From: CADCVT01 sp036389485
GTDB taxonomy: Bacteria; Actinomycetota; Thermoleophilia; Solirubrobacterales; Solirubrobacteraceae
NCBI GenBank assembly: GCA_036389485.1
Contig: DASVPR010000021.1
Span: forward strand, 72,401-136,400
Direction: 5' to 3'
Length of the DNA: 64,000 nucleotides
Made by a program: the position numbers and the translations under genes. Positions within the stretch are counted from its first letter, which is position 1; each line of letters opens with the position of its first letter. The notes under the pieces were generated by a model. The model made no database searches. It saw only the letters and a program-made list of their open reading frames with translations, and was not told the origin of the DNA. Shown here in pieces: positions 1 to 7,389 of the stretch.

Positions 1-801
1 CTGCTCCGCTACGACGAGACGCTCGAGTACATGGCCGCCGTCCGCGCGCGGACGCTGGCCTTCATGGACGAGCCGCACGACTTCCACGAGCTGGTCCTGC
101 GCCACGAGCTGCAGCACGCCGAGACCATGCGCCAGGCGCTCTTCCTCGGCGGTCTGCCCGGTGGCGCGCCGGCCACGCTGCCGTCCTTCCCCTCGGAGCC
201 CGAGTGGCTGGAGGTCGAGGCCGGGGCGTTCGCGATGGGAGCGGGCGACGACGGCTTCGCCTACGACAACGAGCGGCCGCGGCACACGCGCGAGCTGCCG
301 GCCTTCCGCATCACCCGCGCGCCCGTGACCAACGCGACGTGGCTGACGTTCGCCGAGGGCGGCGGCTACGAGCGTCGTGAGTGGTGGTCGGACGAGGGTT
401 GGGCGTGGAAGGAGGACTACGACATCACCCACCCGCTGCGCTGGGCGGGCGGCGACGACCGGCCCGTCCAGCACGTCTCGTGGTTCGAGGCCGACGCCTT
501 CGCGCGCAGCCTCGGGGCCAGGCTCCCGACCGAAGCGGAGTGGGAGCGGGCCTCCGCGGCGCTCGAAGGCGTCGGCCTCGTCTGGGAGTGGACGTCCACC
601 GAGTTCGACGGCTATCCGGGCTTCCGCGCGTCCCCGTACCGCGAGTACAGCGAGGTCTTCTTCCTGCGGGGCCATCGCGTGCTGCGCGGCGGCTCGTGGG
701 CCGCGTCGCCGCGTGTCGCGACGCGCACGTTCCGCAACTGGGACCTCCCGCAGCGGCGGCAGATCTTCAGCGGCGTGCGGCTCGTGGAGGAGGTGGCGTG
801 A
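1..801 (+). CDS. egtB: Ergothioneine biosynthesis protein EgtB (5'-truncated by window)
   Basis: The frame is open from base 1, so the start lies outside the window; 266 residues are visible. EgtB is the iron-dependent sulfoxide synthase that joins trimethylhistidine to a thiol in ergothioneine synthesis. Near visible residue 35 is the DinB-type helix RHELQHAETMRQA, with histidines placed as in the EgtB iron site. From about residue 75 to the end is a formylglycine-enzyme-like (FGE-sulfatase) fold with RLPTEAEWERA, WEWTSTEF and VLRGGSWA, all typical of the family. The stop shares one base with the next start (TGATG), so it is coupled to egtD, its usual partner, which supports the assignment. 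Confidence 0.93.
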   Translation: MLRYDETLEYMAAVRARTLAFMDEPHDFHELVLRHELQHAETMRQALFLGGLPGGAPATLPSFPSEPEWLEVEAGAFAMGAGDDGFAYDNERPRHTRELPAFRITRAPVTNATWLTFAEGGGYERREWWSDEGWAWKEDYDITHPLRWAGGDDRPVQHVSWFEADAFARSLGARLPTEAEWERASAALEGVGLVWEWTSTEFDGYPGFRASPYREYSEVFFLRGHRVLRGGSWAASPRVATRTFRNWDLPQRRQIFSGVRLVEEVA

Positions 802-1796
802 TGGTCGAGCGCACCCTCGCCGAGGACGTCCTCGACGGGCTCACGCGCCCGTTCAAGGAACTCCCGCCCAAGCACTTCTACGACGCGCACGGCTCCGAGC
901 TGTTCGAGCGCATCTGCGAGCTGCCCGAGTACTACCCGACCCGCACGGAGCGCGCGATCCTGCACGAGCACGCGTCTCTGATCGCCGAGCGCACGCGGGC
1001 GGCCGAGGTCGTCGAGCTCGGCGCGGGCTACGCGACGAAGACGCGCGTGCTGCTCGACGCGCTGTCCGCCGCCGGGACGCTCGAGCGCTTCGTCCCGGTC
1101 GACGTGTCGGCGACGACCGTCGAGGCGTGCGCCGAGCAGCTGGTCGCCGAGTACCCGGGGCTGCAGGTGCACGGGCTCGTCGGCGACTTCGAGCGTCACC
1201 TCGCCGAGCTGCCGGAGCCGGTCGGCCAGCGGCTGATCGTGTTCCTCGGCGGGACGATCGGCAACTTCCTGCCGGGAGCGCGGCGGCGGTTCCTGCGCGA
1301 GCTGCGCACCCGCCTGCGGCCCGGCGACCACCTGCTGCTCGGCGCCGACCTCGTCAAGGACCCCGCGGTGATCGAGGCGGCCTACGACGACAGCGCGGGC
1401 GTCACGGCCGAGTTCAACCGCAACGTCCTGCGCGTCGTCAACCGGGAGCTCGACGCCGACTTCGACGTCAGCGCGTTCGAGCACGTCGCGTTCTTCGACC
1501 CCGACTACGAGTGGGTCGAGATGCGGCTGCGCGCGCGCTCGCGGCAGACGGTGTCGGTGGGAGCGCTGGGCCTCACTGTTCGCTTCGCCCGCGGCGAGGA
1601 GCTGCGGACGGAGATCAGCGCGAAGTTCACGGCCGAGCGGCTGGACGCGGACCTGCGCGCCGCGGGCCTCGAGCTGAGCGGCTGGTTCGCGGACCCCGAC
1701 CACCTGTTCGCTGTAACGCTTTCGCGGCCTGCGGAGACGAGCGTAGGATCGCGCCACTCCGTCGACCCAGGAGGTCACGCATGCAGCTCTTCATGA
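801..1796 (+). CDS. egtD: L-histidine N-alpha-methyltransferase EgtD
   Basis: 331 residues. EgtD trimethylates histidine with SAM to give hercynine, the first step of ergothioneine synthesis. The N-terminus has KHFYDAHGSELFERI and LPEYYPTRTE, hallmark EgtD motifs. The SAM site is VVELGAGYATKT near residue 70, followed by the IVFLGGTIGNF segment near 150 and EISAKFT near the C-terminus, which is part of the histidine-binding cap. The ATG overlaps the egtB stop by one base. About 18 residues after LFAVTLSRP look like non-family tail running into the next gene's ribosome-binding site; a small 3' indel would also explain this, but the catalytic part is complete. Confidence 0.95.
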   Translation: MVERTLAEDVLDGLTRPFKELPPKHFYDAHGSELFERICELPEYYPTRTERAILHEHASLIAERTRAAEVVELGAGYATKTRVLLDALSAAGTLERFVPVDVSATTVEACAEQLVAEYPGLQVHGLVGDFERHLAELPEPVGQRLIVFLGGTIGNFLPGARRRFLRELRTRLRPGDHLLLGADLVKDPAVIEAAYDDSAGVTAEFNRNVLRVVNRELDADFDVSAFEHVAFFDPDYEWVEMRLRARSRQTVSVGALGLTVRFARGEELRTEISAKFTAERLDADLRAAGLELSGWFADPDHLFAVTLSRPAETSVGSRHSVDPGGHACSSS

Positions 1797-2071
1797 TCCG
1801 GCGCCGCAACGGCTGGGCGTCGCCCGCCGAGCTCGAGGCCGCAGCGGAGCGGTCGAAGCAGGTCGCGGCGGACTCGTACCCGGACGACATCCGGTGGATC
1901 CGCAGCTACGTCGTTCAGGAGAGCGACGGGTCGCTCGGGACGTTCTGCATCTACGAGGCGTCGAGCGAGGACAAGGTGCGCGAGCACGCCGGAGAGGTCG
2001 GGATGCCGGCCGACGACATCGTCCCGATCGCGGAGACGGTCGTCGTCCGCCCGGATCCGGTCGCCGCCTGA
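1781..2071 (+). CDS. DUF4242 family small protein
   Basis: 96 residues, beginning at an ATG preceded by AGGAGG with 6-nt spacing (1769-1774), the clearest Shine-Dalgarno in this part of the window. The start overlaps the egtD 3' end by 16 bp. The protein starts MQLFMIRRRNGW and contains WIRSYVVQESDGSLGTFCIY, matching the ferredoxin-like DUF4242 family, to which a Streptomyces nickel-binding protein belongs. The role here is unknown. Position suggests transcription with egtBD, although the strong own RBS would allow independent translation levels. Confidence 0.85.
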   Translation: MQLFMIRRRNGWASPAELEAAAERSKQVAADSYPDDIRWIRSYVVQESDGSLGTFCIYEASSEDKVREHAGEVGMPADDIVPIAETVVVRPDPVAA

Positions 2072-2084
2072 CCGCCCGCGTTCC

Positions 2085-2143
2085 CTCGCTCACCGTCCTG
2101 GATAGACGTCGGATACCGACGGTCAGGCAGGACGGTGGGCGAG
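2085..2143. repeat. Long imperfect palindrome, copy 1 (3' end of the DUF559 gene)
   Basis: The 39-nt core 2095-2133 starts GTCCTG and ends CAGGAC. The outer arms extend it: 2085-2100 and 2128-2143 are complementary at 15 of 16 positions. It is a direct-orientation relative of the palindrome at 2922-2960, sharing the word ATACCGACGGTCA. The stop codon and last residues of the leftward DUF559 gene (2123-2143) are encoded by its right arm. It could act as a bidirectional terminator, a REP-like element or an element end. Confidence 0.85.
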
Positions 2144-2941
2144 AATCGCCCGGAGTTCGCGCAGCCGGTGGTCCTGCTCCCAGGCGTGCCGTGATCTGTG
2201 GAACCGATAGCCGTCCAGCTCGACGGTGAGCCGCACGTCCGGCCACCGGCAGTCGACGCGCTTCGACCCCGCGCGCCGGTTCGTCTCGGGCAGCGGGAGC
2301 TCGTTCTGCCGCAGCAGCCGGAGGAACTGCCGCTCCAGCGCGCTGATCGTGACCCGCTCCTCGCCGTGGAGCACGCGCCGCAGCTTCGCCGCGCCGGCGG
2401 TGTTCGGCCGGCGCGCCAGCACCGCGTCGACGTGCGCCGGCGTGACGCGGTACAGCACGTCCGCCTCGTGGCACAGCCGGGTCAGAGCATCGACGTCGAG
2501 GACGCCGGCGAGGTCGACGACCGTCCGAGCGACCGTCGTGCAGCGGATCGCTCGGACGACGACGGCATCGACAGGATCGAACGTCCGCGCGCGCCGCGTC
2601 GTCACTCCCTCGATGAGCCGTTCGGTGCGCGCCGTCACCTCGGGACGTGGTGGCCGTCCGCGAACGAGCGAGTGCAGATGCGCGGCGGCCATGACGCTCA
2701 GCACCGCGCCGTCGCCGCAGGCGAGAACCGCGGCGAGATACGTCGCGTCGGTGCTCGGCGCGCTGTGGCCGACCCGATAGACGCCGGGATGCACCGTGAT
2801 GAGCGCGCCGGCGCGGCGCCGCCGCACGATGGCAGCCGGCGAGAGGCCGGCCTCGAGAAGCTGCGCCCGCGTGACGACACGGTGTTGCGCGGTGGCGATC
2901 CGGGCCAGCTCCGCGGAGACTGTCCTGCCTGAACGTCGCAT
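2123..2941 (-). CDS. AbiEi-antitoxin-like / DUF559 (Vsr-like nuclease fold) protein, probably C-terminally shortened
   Basis: 272 residues. Residues about 5-60 form an AbiEi-type N-terminal winged helix (VTRAQLLEAGLSPAAI, then HPGVYRVGH). The middle has LACGDGAVLSVMAAAHLHSL, and the C-terminus has VDCRWPDVRLTVELDGYRFH, the DUF559 / very-short-patch-repair-like nuclease core with its E-x-D. Family members usually run 20-40 residues further, with a strand-helix element after this motif; here the protein stops inside a palindrome. The ATG (2939-2941) sits exactly at the centre of the other palindrome. No AbiEii-type toxin gene is adjacent. Function unknown: orphan regulator, nuclease, or part of a small mobile element. 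Confidence 0.75.
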   Translation of the reverse strand: MRRSGRTVSAELARIATAQHRVVTRAQLLEAGLSPAAIVRRRRAGALITVHPGVYRVGHSAPSTDATYLAAVLACGDGAVLSVMAAAHLHSLVRGRPPRPEVTARTERLIEGVTTRRARTFDPVDAVVVRAIRCTTVARTVVDLAGVLDVDALTRLCHEADVLYRVTPAHVDAVLARRPNTAGAAKLRRVLHGEERVTISALERQFLRLLRQNELPLPETNRRAGSKRVDCRWPDVRLTVELDGYRFHRSRHAWEQDHRLRELRAILAHRPA

Positions 2942-2961
2942 ACCGACGGTCAAGCAGGACA
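2921..2961. repeat. Long imperfect palindrome, copy 2 (start-codon side)
   Basis: The 39-nt core 2922-2960 has arms GTCCTGC (2922-2928) and GCAGGAC (2954-2960) and inner arms CGTCG (2934-2938) and CGACG (2944-2948); 15 of 19 symmetric pairs match. The loop holds the ATG of the leftward DUF559 gene (2939-2941). If transcribed from upstream, the start codon would lie in the apical loop of a hairpin, which could affect translation. Confidence 0.85.
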
Positions 2962-2982
2962 GCGCGAAGGATTCGCCCCCCC

Positions 2983-2996
2983 GTGTGACGTCACAC
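2983..2996. promoter_or_regulatory. Perfect 14-bp palindrome, candidate operator
   Basis: GTGTGACGTCACAC is a perfect dyad between the leftward DUF559 gene (start 2941) and the rightward P450 (start 3029), 32 nt before the latter. Its size and symmetry fit a dimeric repressor such as a TetR- or GntR-type protein. No regulator of those families is adjacent, so the binding protein is unknown. Confidence 0.5.
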
Positions 2997-3028
2997 ATGG
3001 CCCGGGCGGTATCGGCATACTCGGCCGC

Positions 3029-4345
3029 ATGCTGCCTCCCGGCCCGCGCCTTCCCGCCGTCGCTCAGGCGGCGCTCCTCGCGAAGGATCCGATCGGGTTC
3101 CTGCATCGCTGCCGCGACCGGTACGGCGACGTGTTCCGGATCAGCATCCCGGGCTTCATGAACTTCGTCTACGTCGCGGACCCGCTGCTGGCGCGCGAGG
3201 TGTACGCCGCGGACCGGACGATCGGCCGCGCCGGCGACGCGCGGCGGGAGTTCCTCGCTCCCGTCGTCGGCCACCACTCGATGCTCGTCACCGAGGGCGA
3301 GGAGTGGCTCGAGCACCGCAAGCTGCTCGGGCCCGCGTTCCACCGGCGCGTCGTCGACGACTACCGCGACGAGATCGCGCGGATCGCGCGAGCGGAGATC
3401 GAGCGGCTGCCCGCCGACGAGCCGTTCCCGATCCGCCCGCACATGCAGGCGATCACGCTCGAGGTGATCATGCGGCTCGTCTTCGGGCTGTCCGAGGGGC
3501 CGCGGATGGACCGGCTGCGCAAGCTGCTCGCCGCGCTGCTGGAGGCCGCCGGCTCACCGATGCTGCTGCTCGTCCCGCCGCGCTTCTTCAACTTCGCCGT
3601 CAAGCGGCCGCGGATGCGCCGCGTCCCCGGCCCGCTCGGCCGCTTCCTCAGCGCGCAGGCCGAGGCGGACGTGCTGCTGTACGACGAGATCCGGCGCCGC
3701 CGCGAGGAGGGGACCGGCGACCGGACCGACGCGCTCAGCGTGATGATCCGCGACGGCGGGCTCAGCGACGTCGCGATCCGCGACGAGCTGCACACGCTGC
3801 TGCAGGCCGGCCACGAGACGACGGCGACGTCGCTGGCCTGGGCGTTCGAGCGGCTCGCGCGCCACCCGCGCATCCTCGAACGGCTCGTCGAGGAGGTCCG
3901 CGCCGGTGAGGACGACGCGTACCTCAAGGCCACGGTCCGCGAGGTCCTGCGCGCGCGCCCGGTCATCATCGACACGCCCCGCGCGCTCACCGGCGACCTC
4001 GAGCTCGCCGGCTTCACCATCCCGGCGGGGTGGGTGGTCGCGCCGTCGATCCCGCTCGTGCAGGGCGACGAGCCGTTCGACCCCGACCGCGAGCCCAGCC
4101 GCGAGGGCTGGATCCCGTTCGGCGGCGGCAAGCGGCACTGCGTCGGGTCGCACCTCGCGCTGCTCGAGATGGAGGTCGTCATCGCGGAGGTCCTGCGGCA
4201 GCGCGACATCCGCCCCGCCGACAGGGCGGACGAGCGCGTCCGGCTCGTGCACGTCACGCTCGCTCCCTCGGAGCGGGCGGTCGTCCACGCGACCCCGGTA
4301 CGCGTCCCCGAGAAGATGGCGTCACTCGTCTCGGTTGGCAACTAA
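3029..4345 (+). CDS. Cytochrome P450
   Basis: 438 residues. The proline-rich start PPGPRLP, oxygen-binding I-helix motif AGHETT near residue 261, K-helix E-x-x-R (EVLR) near 305 and heme-ligand loop FGGGKRHCVG near 364-373 (Cys as axial ligand) identify a complete P450. The N-terminus lacks a membrane anchor, so it should be soluble and need separate ferredoxin or reductase partners, which are not encoded nearby. It ends 11 bp before a desaturase, suggesting an operon acting on a lipid or terpenoid-like substrate (inference). The candidate operator at 2983-2996 lies just upstream. Confidence 0.95.
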   Translation: MLPPGPRLPAVAQAALLAKDPIGFLHRCRDRYGDVFRISIPGFMNFVYVADPLLAREVYAADRTIGRAGDARREFLAPVVGHHSMLVTEGEEWLEHRKLLGPAFHRRVVDDYRDEIARIARAEIERLPADEPFPIRPHMQAITLEVIMRLVFGLSEGPRMDRLRKLLAALLEAAGSPMLLLVPPRFFNFAVKRPRMRRVPGPLGRFLSAQAEADVLLYDEIRRRREEGTGDRTDALSVMIRDGGLSDVAIRDELHTLLQAGHETTATSLAWAFERLARHPRILERLVEEVRAGEDDAYLKATVREVLRARPVIIDTPRALTGDLELAGFTIPAGWVVAPSIPLVQGDEPFDPDREPSREGWIPFGGGKRHCVGSHLALLEMEVVIAEVLRQRDIRPADRADERVRLVHVTLAPSERAVVHATPVRVPEKMASLVSVGN

Positions 4346-4356
4346 CATCGGGGCGG

Positions 4357-5331
4357 ATGACACCTTCCGTCCTGGGCCGGTACGCGCGGCCACACGTCGG
4401 CCGCAGCGTTCTGGACCTGGCGACGTCTGTCGTCCCGTACGTCGCGCTGACCGTCCTCGGCCACCTGCTGGTGGACGTGTCCGCGTGGCTCGCCCTGGCG
4501 CTCGCCCCGCTCAGCGGCGGCTTTCTGCTGCGGACGTACATCATGTTCCACGACTGCGCGCACGGTTCGTTCCTGCCGTCGAAGCGCGCGAACGTCTGGC
4601 TCGGCCGCGCGCTCGGCTTCGTCGTGTGGACGCCGTACGCGAAGTGGAAGCACGACCACGCCGTGCACCACGCGACCTCCGGCGACCTCGACCGCCGCGG
4701 CACCGGCGACGTCATGACGTGGACGGTCGGGGAGTACCGCGCCCGCCCCTGGCGCGCCCGCCTCGGCTACCGCCTCTTCCGCAACCCGCTGGTCATGTTC
4801 GGCCTCGGCCCGATCTGGGGGCTGATGATCCAGCCGCGCCGCACCGGCAAGAGCGACCGCCGCCGCCTGCGCAACAGCGTCCACCTGACGAACGCGGCGC
4901 TGCTGGTCGCCGTCGGCGGGTTGATCTGGGCCGTCGGCTTCCCGACCTGGCTGCTCGTGCAGTTCCCGGCGATGTTCATCGCGGCCGCGGCGGGCGTCTG
5001 GCTGTTCTACGTCCAGCACCAGTTCGAGGACGCCTATTGGGAGAACGCCGGCGGCTGGTCGTACGAGCACGCCGCGCTGCGGGGCAGCTCGTACCTGCGG
5101 CTCCCGCAGCCGCTGCAGTGGTTCAGCGGCAACATCGGGCTGCACCACGTGCACCACCTCAGCGCGCGGGTCCCGAACTACCACCTCCAGGCCGCGCACG
5201 ACGCCGTCCCCGCCTTCCACACGGTCCCGACGCTCTCGCTGTGGGACGGCGTGAGGGCCGCGCGCCTGAAGCTCTGGGACGAGGACGCCCGCCGGCTCGT
5301 CACCTGGGGCGAGCTCGCCGCCGCCGGCTAG
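4357..5331 (+). CDS. Membrane fatty acid desaturase
   Basis: 324 residues. Three histidine boxes typical of membrane di-iron desaturases are present: HDCAH near residue 65, HDHAVHH near 99-105 and HHVHH near 263-267. Hydrophobic segments lie around residues 20-55 and 185-225. The protein should introduce a double bond into an acyl lipid; regioselectivity cannot be read from the sequence. It follows the P450 by 11 bp with a modest GGGGCGG upstream of the ATG. Its TAG stop interlocks with the stop of the opposing ZIP gene at CTAG (5328-5331). Confidence 0.9.
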   Translation: MTPSVLGRYARPHVGRSVLDLATSVVPYVALTVLGHLLVDVSAWLALALAPLSGGFLLRTYIMFHDCAHGSFLPSKRANVWLGRALGFVVWTPYAKWKHDHAVHHATSGDLDRRGTGDVMTWTVGEYRARPWRARLGYRLFRNPLVMFGLGPIWGLMIQPRRTGKSDRRRLRNSVHLTNAALLVAVGGLIWAVGFPTWLLVQFPAMFIAAAAGVWLFYVQHQFEDAYWENAGGWSYEHAALRGSSYLRLPQPLQWFSGNIGLHHVHHLSARVPNYHLQAAHDAVPAFHTVPTLSLWDGVRAARLKLWDEDARRLVTWGELAAAG

Positions 5332-6086
5332 GACAGCAGGTAGCCGGCGGTGAAGCCGAGGATCGTCGCGACGGCGACGGTCGCCTTCACCTCCTCGAAC
5401 GCGTGCGGAACGATCGCGATCGACACCACCGCGAGGACGGCGCCGGCGGCCACCGCCTGAGCCGTCCCGATGACGTCGCCCGGAGCGTCCGCGAGCACGG
5501 TGCCGCCGAGGACCGTCGCCAGCAGCAGCGCGACCCCGATCCCGGCGAGCAGTCCGATCGCGAAGCGCGCCGACCGGCCGCCGACGACGATCGGCTGCGC
5601 CGCGCCGTAGGCCTCGACGACGTTGCCGACGAGGACGCCCGCGAGCAGCGCGAGGCCGAGCTCGCCCTCCGCGACCGTCAGCCCGAGCGCGATCGACTCC
5701 GGTACGCCGTCGACGAAGAGCCCGGCCGCGATCGACTCGCCGCGCGCGACCTCCATGTCCATCCTCACCTTCTCGCCGGCCGCGGAGCGATGCATCGTCG
5801 TCCGCGTCTCCTTGGTCTCCTCGCGGCGGTTCAGCCAGGCGTCGATCGCGACGTAGACGAGCGTGCCGGCGACCAGCCCGACCGCGGTCAGCTCCGCGCC
5901 GGCCTCGGCGTCGGCCTCGGGCACCAGCTCCAGCGCGACCGCCGCGAGCAGGACTCCGCCGCCGAACGCGGTGAGCTCCGCGGAGAGGCGGTTGTGCGGC
6001 GCGGTGAACGCCGCGAGCAGCGCGCCGAGGACCAGGCTCGCCGCGACGGCCGCGCCCCAGCCGGCGGCTTCGCCGAGCTCTGCCAT
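5328..6086 (-). CDS. ZIP-family divalent metal transporter
   Basis: 252 residues, nearly all hydrophobic helices. Motifs ALELVPEA, GLFVDGVPESIALG (equivalent to the metal-binding helix IV of ZIP proteins) and IVPHAFEEV match bacterial ZIP/GufA-like transporters. A charged loop at about residues 85-115 separates helices III and IV. It probably imports or exports zinc or another divalent metal across the inner membrane. It diverges from the P450 at 6148, with an inverted repeat between the two starts. The stop overlaps the desaturase stop. Confidence 0.82.
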   Translation of the reverse strand: MAELGEAAGWGAAVAASLVLGALLAAFTAPHNRLSAELTAFGGGVLLAAVALELVPEADAEAGAELTAVGLVAGTLVYVAIDAWLNRREETKETRTTMHRSAAGEKVRMDMEVARGESIAAGLFVDGVPESIALGLTVAEGELGLALLAGVLVGNVVEAYGAAQPIVVGGRSARFAIGLLAGIGVALLLATVLGGTVLADAPGDVIGTAQAVAAGAVLAVVSIAIVPHAFEEVKATVAVATILGFTAGYLLS

Positions 6087-6087
6087 C

Positions 6088-6103
6088 CGTGAAGCACATC
6101 ACG
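6088..6103. promoter_or_regulatory. CRP/FNR-like inverted repeat between divergent genes
   Basis: CGTGA-N6-TCACG, which contains the core GTGA-N6-TCAC of CRP-family operators. It lies just upstream of the ZIP start and 10 nt before the -35-like element of the P450 gene, so a bound regulator could affect both genes. It is judged from symmetry and spacing only. Confidence 0.5.
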
Positions 6104-6112
6104 CTGCCGGCT

Positions 6113-6141
6113 TTGAACGCGGCAAGCCCCGGGAGTAGGGT
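6113..6141 (+). promoter_or_regulatory. Putative sigma-70-type promoter of the second P450
   Basis: TTGAAC (6113-6118), a 17-bp spacer and TAGGGT (6136-6141). The -10 ends 6 nt before the ATG at 6148, so transcription would start at or next to the A of the start codon: a leaderless mRNA, common in actinobacteria. No Shine-Dalgarno is visible before this ATG. Confidence 0.6.
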
Positions 6142-6147
6142 CGCGCC

Positions 6148-7389
6148 ATGGCCACGACGCCCGAGCGCAGGACCCTCGACGACGTGCTCGTCAGCGAGCG
6201 CGAGCACTGGCAGGACGGCCCCCCGCACGAGCTCTTCCGGGAGCTGCGCGCGCAGTGCCCCGTGCACTGGACCGAGCGGATGCCGGAGTACCCGGACGAG
6301 GCCGGCTTCTGGTCGGTCACCACGTGGGACGACATCCACGCCGTGAGCCGCGACTGGGAGACGTACTCGTCCGCGACGGGCGTGACCGCGCTGACCCACG
6401 CGATCATCGACCTCGAGCTGCAGCAGGCGATGTTCATCGGGATGGACCCGCCCAAGCACGACCGGCTCAAGGCGCTCTTCCAGCGCGGCTTCACGCCGAA
6501 GCGGATCGCCGAGCACGAGGACGACATCCGCGCGATCGTGATCGACGTCCTCGACCGGCTCGACGGCCGCGACACCTGCGACCTCGTCGAGGACGTCGCC
6601 CAGCCGGCGGTCTCGCGCGTCATCGGCAGCTTCATGGGCATCCCGCCGGAGGACGACGAGATCTGGGCGCGGCTGATGAACTCGATGATGGCCGCGGGCG
6701 ACGAGGACATCACGCCGGAGGGCTCGCAGGCGGTGATGGAGCGCGACGTGCCGGAGATGTTCCGCCGCTGCAACGCGCTGATCGCCGAGCGGCGCGAGCG
6801 CCCGACCGACGACCTCACGTCGGTCCTCGTGCACGCCGAGGTCGACGGCGAGCGGCTGACCGACGCCGAGATCGTCATGGGGTTCGTGCTGCTCATGGCG
6901 GCGGGCAACGACTCGACGAAGGCGACGTACTCCAGCGGGATGCGCGCGCTGCTCGAGCACCCGGAGGAGCGGGCGAAGCTGATCGCGGATCCGTCGCTCG
7001 TGTCCGCGGCGGTCGAGGAGTCGCTGCGGATGTTCCCCGCGTTCGCCCACTTCCGCCGCACCGCGACCCGCGACACCGAGCTGAACGGCGCGCGGATCAA
7101 GGAGGGCGACAAGGTGGTGATGTGGTACGTCTCGTCCAACCGCGACGAGACGAAGGTCTCAGAGCCCGACCGCTTCGACGTCACGCGCGACCCGAACGAG
7201 CACCAGGCGTTCGGCGCGGGCGGGCGGCACTACTGCCTGGGCACGGCGCTCGCGCGGCTGGAGCTGAAGGTGCTGTTCGAGGAGACGCTGCGGCGCTTCC
7301 CCGAGATGCGGTTGAACGGCACGCCCGAGCACGTCGTCTCGCCGTTCGTCAACCAGCTCAAGCACCTGCCGGTGCGCCTGCGGCCGTGA
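6148..7389 (+). CDS. Cytochrome P450 (second)
   Basis: 413 residues, soluble bacterial type. MFIGMDPPKHDRLK near residue 92 is a common bacterial P450 block. The I-helix motif is AGNDST near 252-257 (Asn-Asp where most have Gly-His/Glu), ESLRMFP gives the K-helix E-x-x-R, and the heme loop is FGAGGRHYCLG with Cys near 363. The AGND-type I helix and these flanking blocks resemble CYP families acting on steroids, terpenes or linalool; the substrate is not determinable. The stop overlaps the GTG of the following catalase-like gene (GTGA), so the two are translationally coupled. Confidence 0.95.
   Translation: MATTPERRTLDDVLVSEREHWQDGPPHELFRELRAQCPVHWTERMPEYPDEAGFWSVTTWDDIHAVSRDWETYSSATGVTALTHAIIDLELQQAMFIGMDPPKHDRLKALFQRGFTPKRIAEHEDDIRAIVIDVLDRLDGRDTCDLVEDVAQPAVSRVIGSFMGIPPEDDEIWARLMNSMMAAGDEDITPEGSQAVMERDVPEMFRRCNALIAERRERPTDDLTSVLVHAEVDGERLTDAEIVMGFVLLMAAGNDSTKATYSSGMRALLEHPEERAKLIADPSLVSAAVEESLRMFPAFAHFRRTATRDTELNGARIKEGDKVVMWYVSSNRDETKVSEPDRFDVTRDPNEHQAFGAGGRHYCLGTALARLELKVLFEETLRRFPEMRLNGTPEHVVSPFVNQLKHLPVRLRP

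Noticed and set aside
2095..2133. Insertion sequence terminal repeats with a transposase between
   Set aside because: The repeats are direct copies of a palindrome rather than IS-type inverted ends, and the enclosed gene is not a transposase; kept instead as an unexplained element.
2983..2996. CRP binding site
   Set aside because: The half-sites TGTGA and TCACA are present but separated by 2 bp instead of 6.
4342..7050. 902-codon open frame on the minus strand
   Set aside because: It runs antisense across the desaturase, ZIP and P450 genes, has Arg/Asp/Glu low-complexity composition and no domain; a GC-rich shadow frame.
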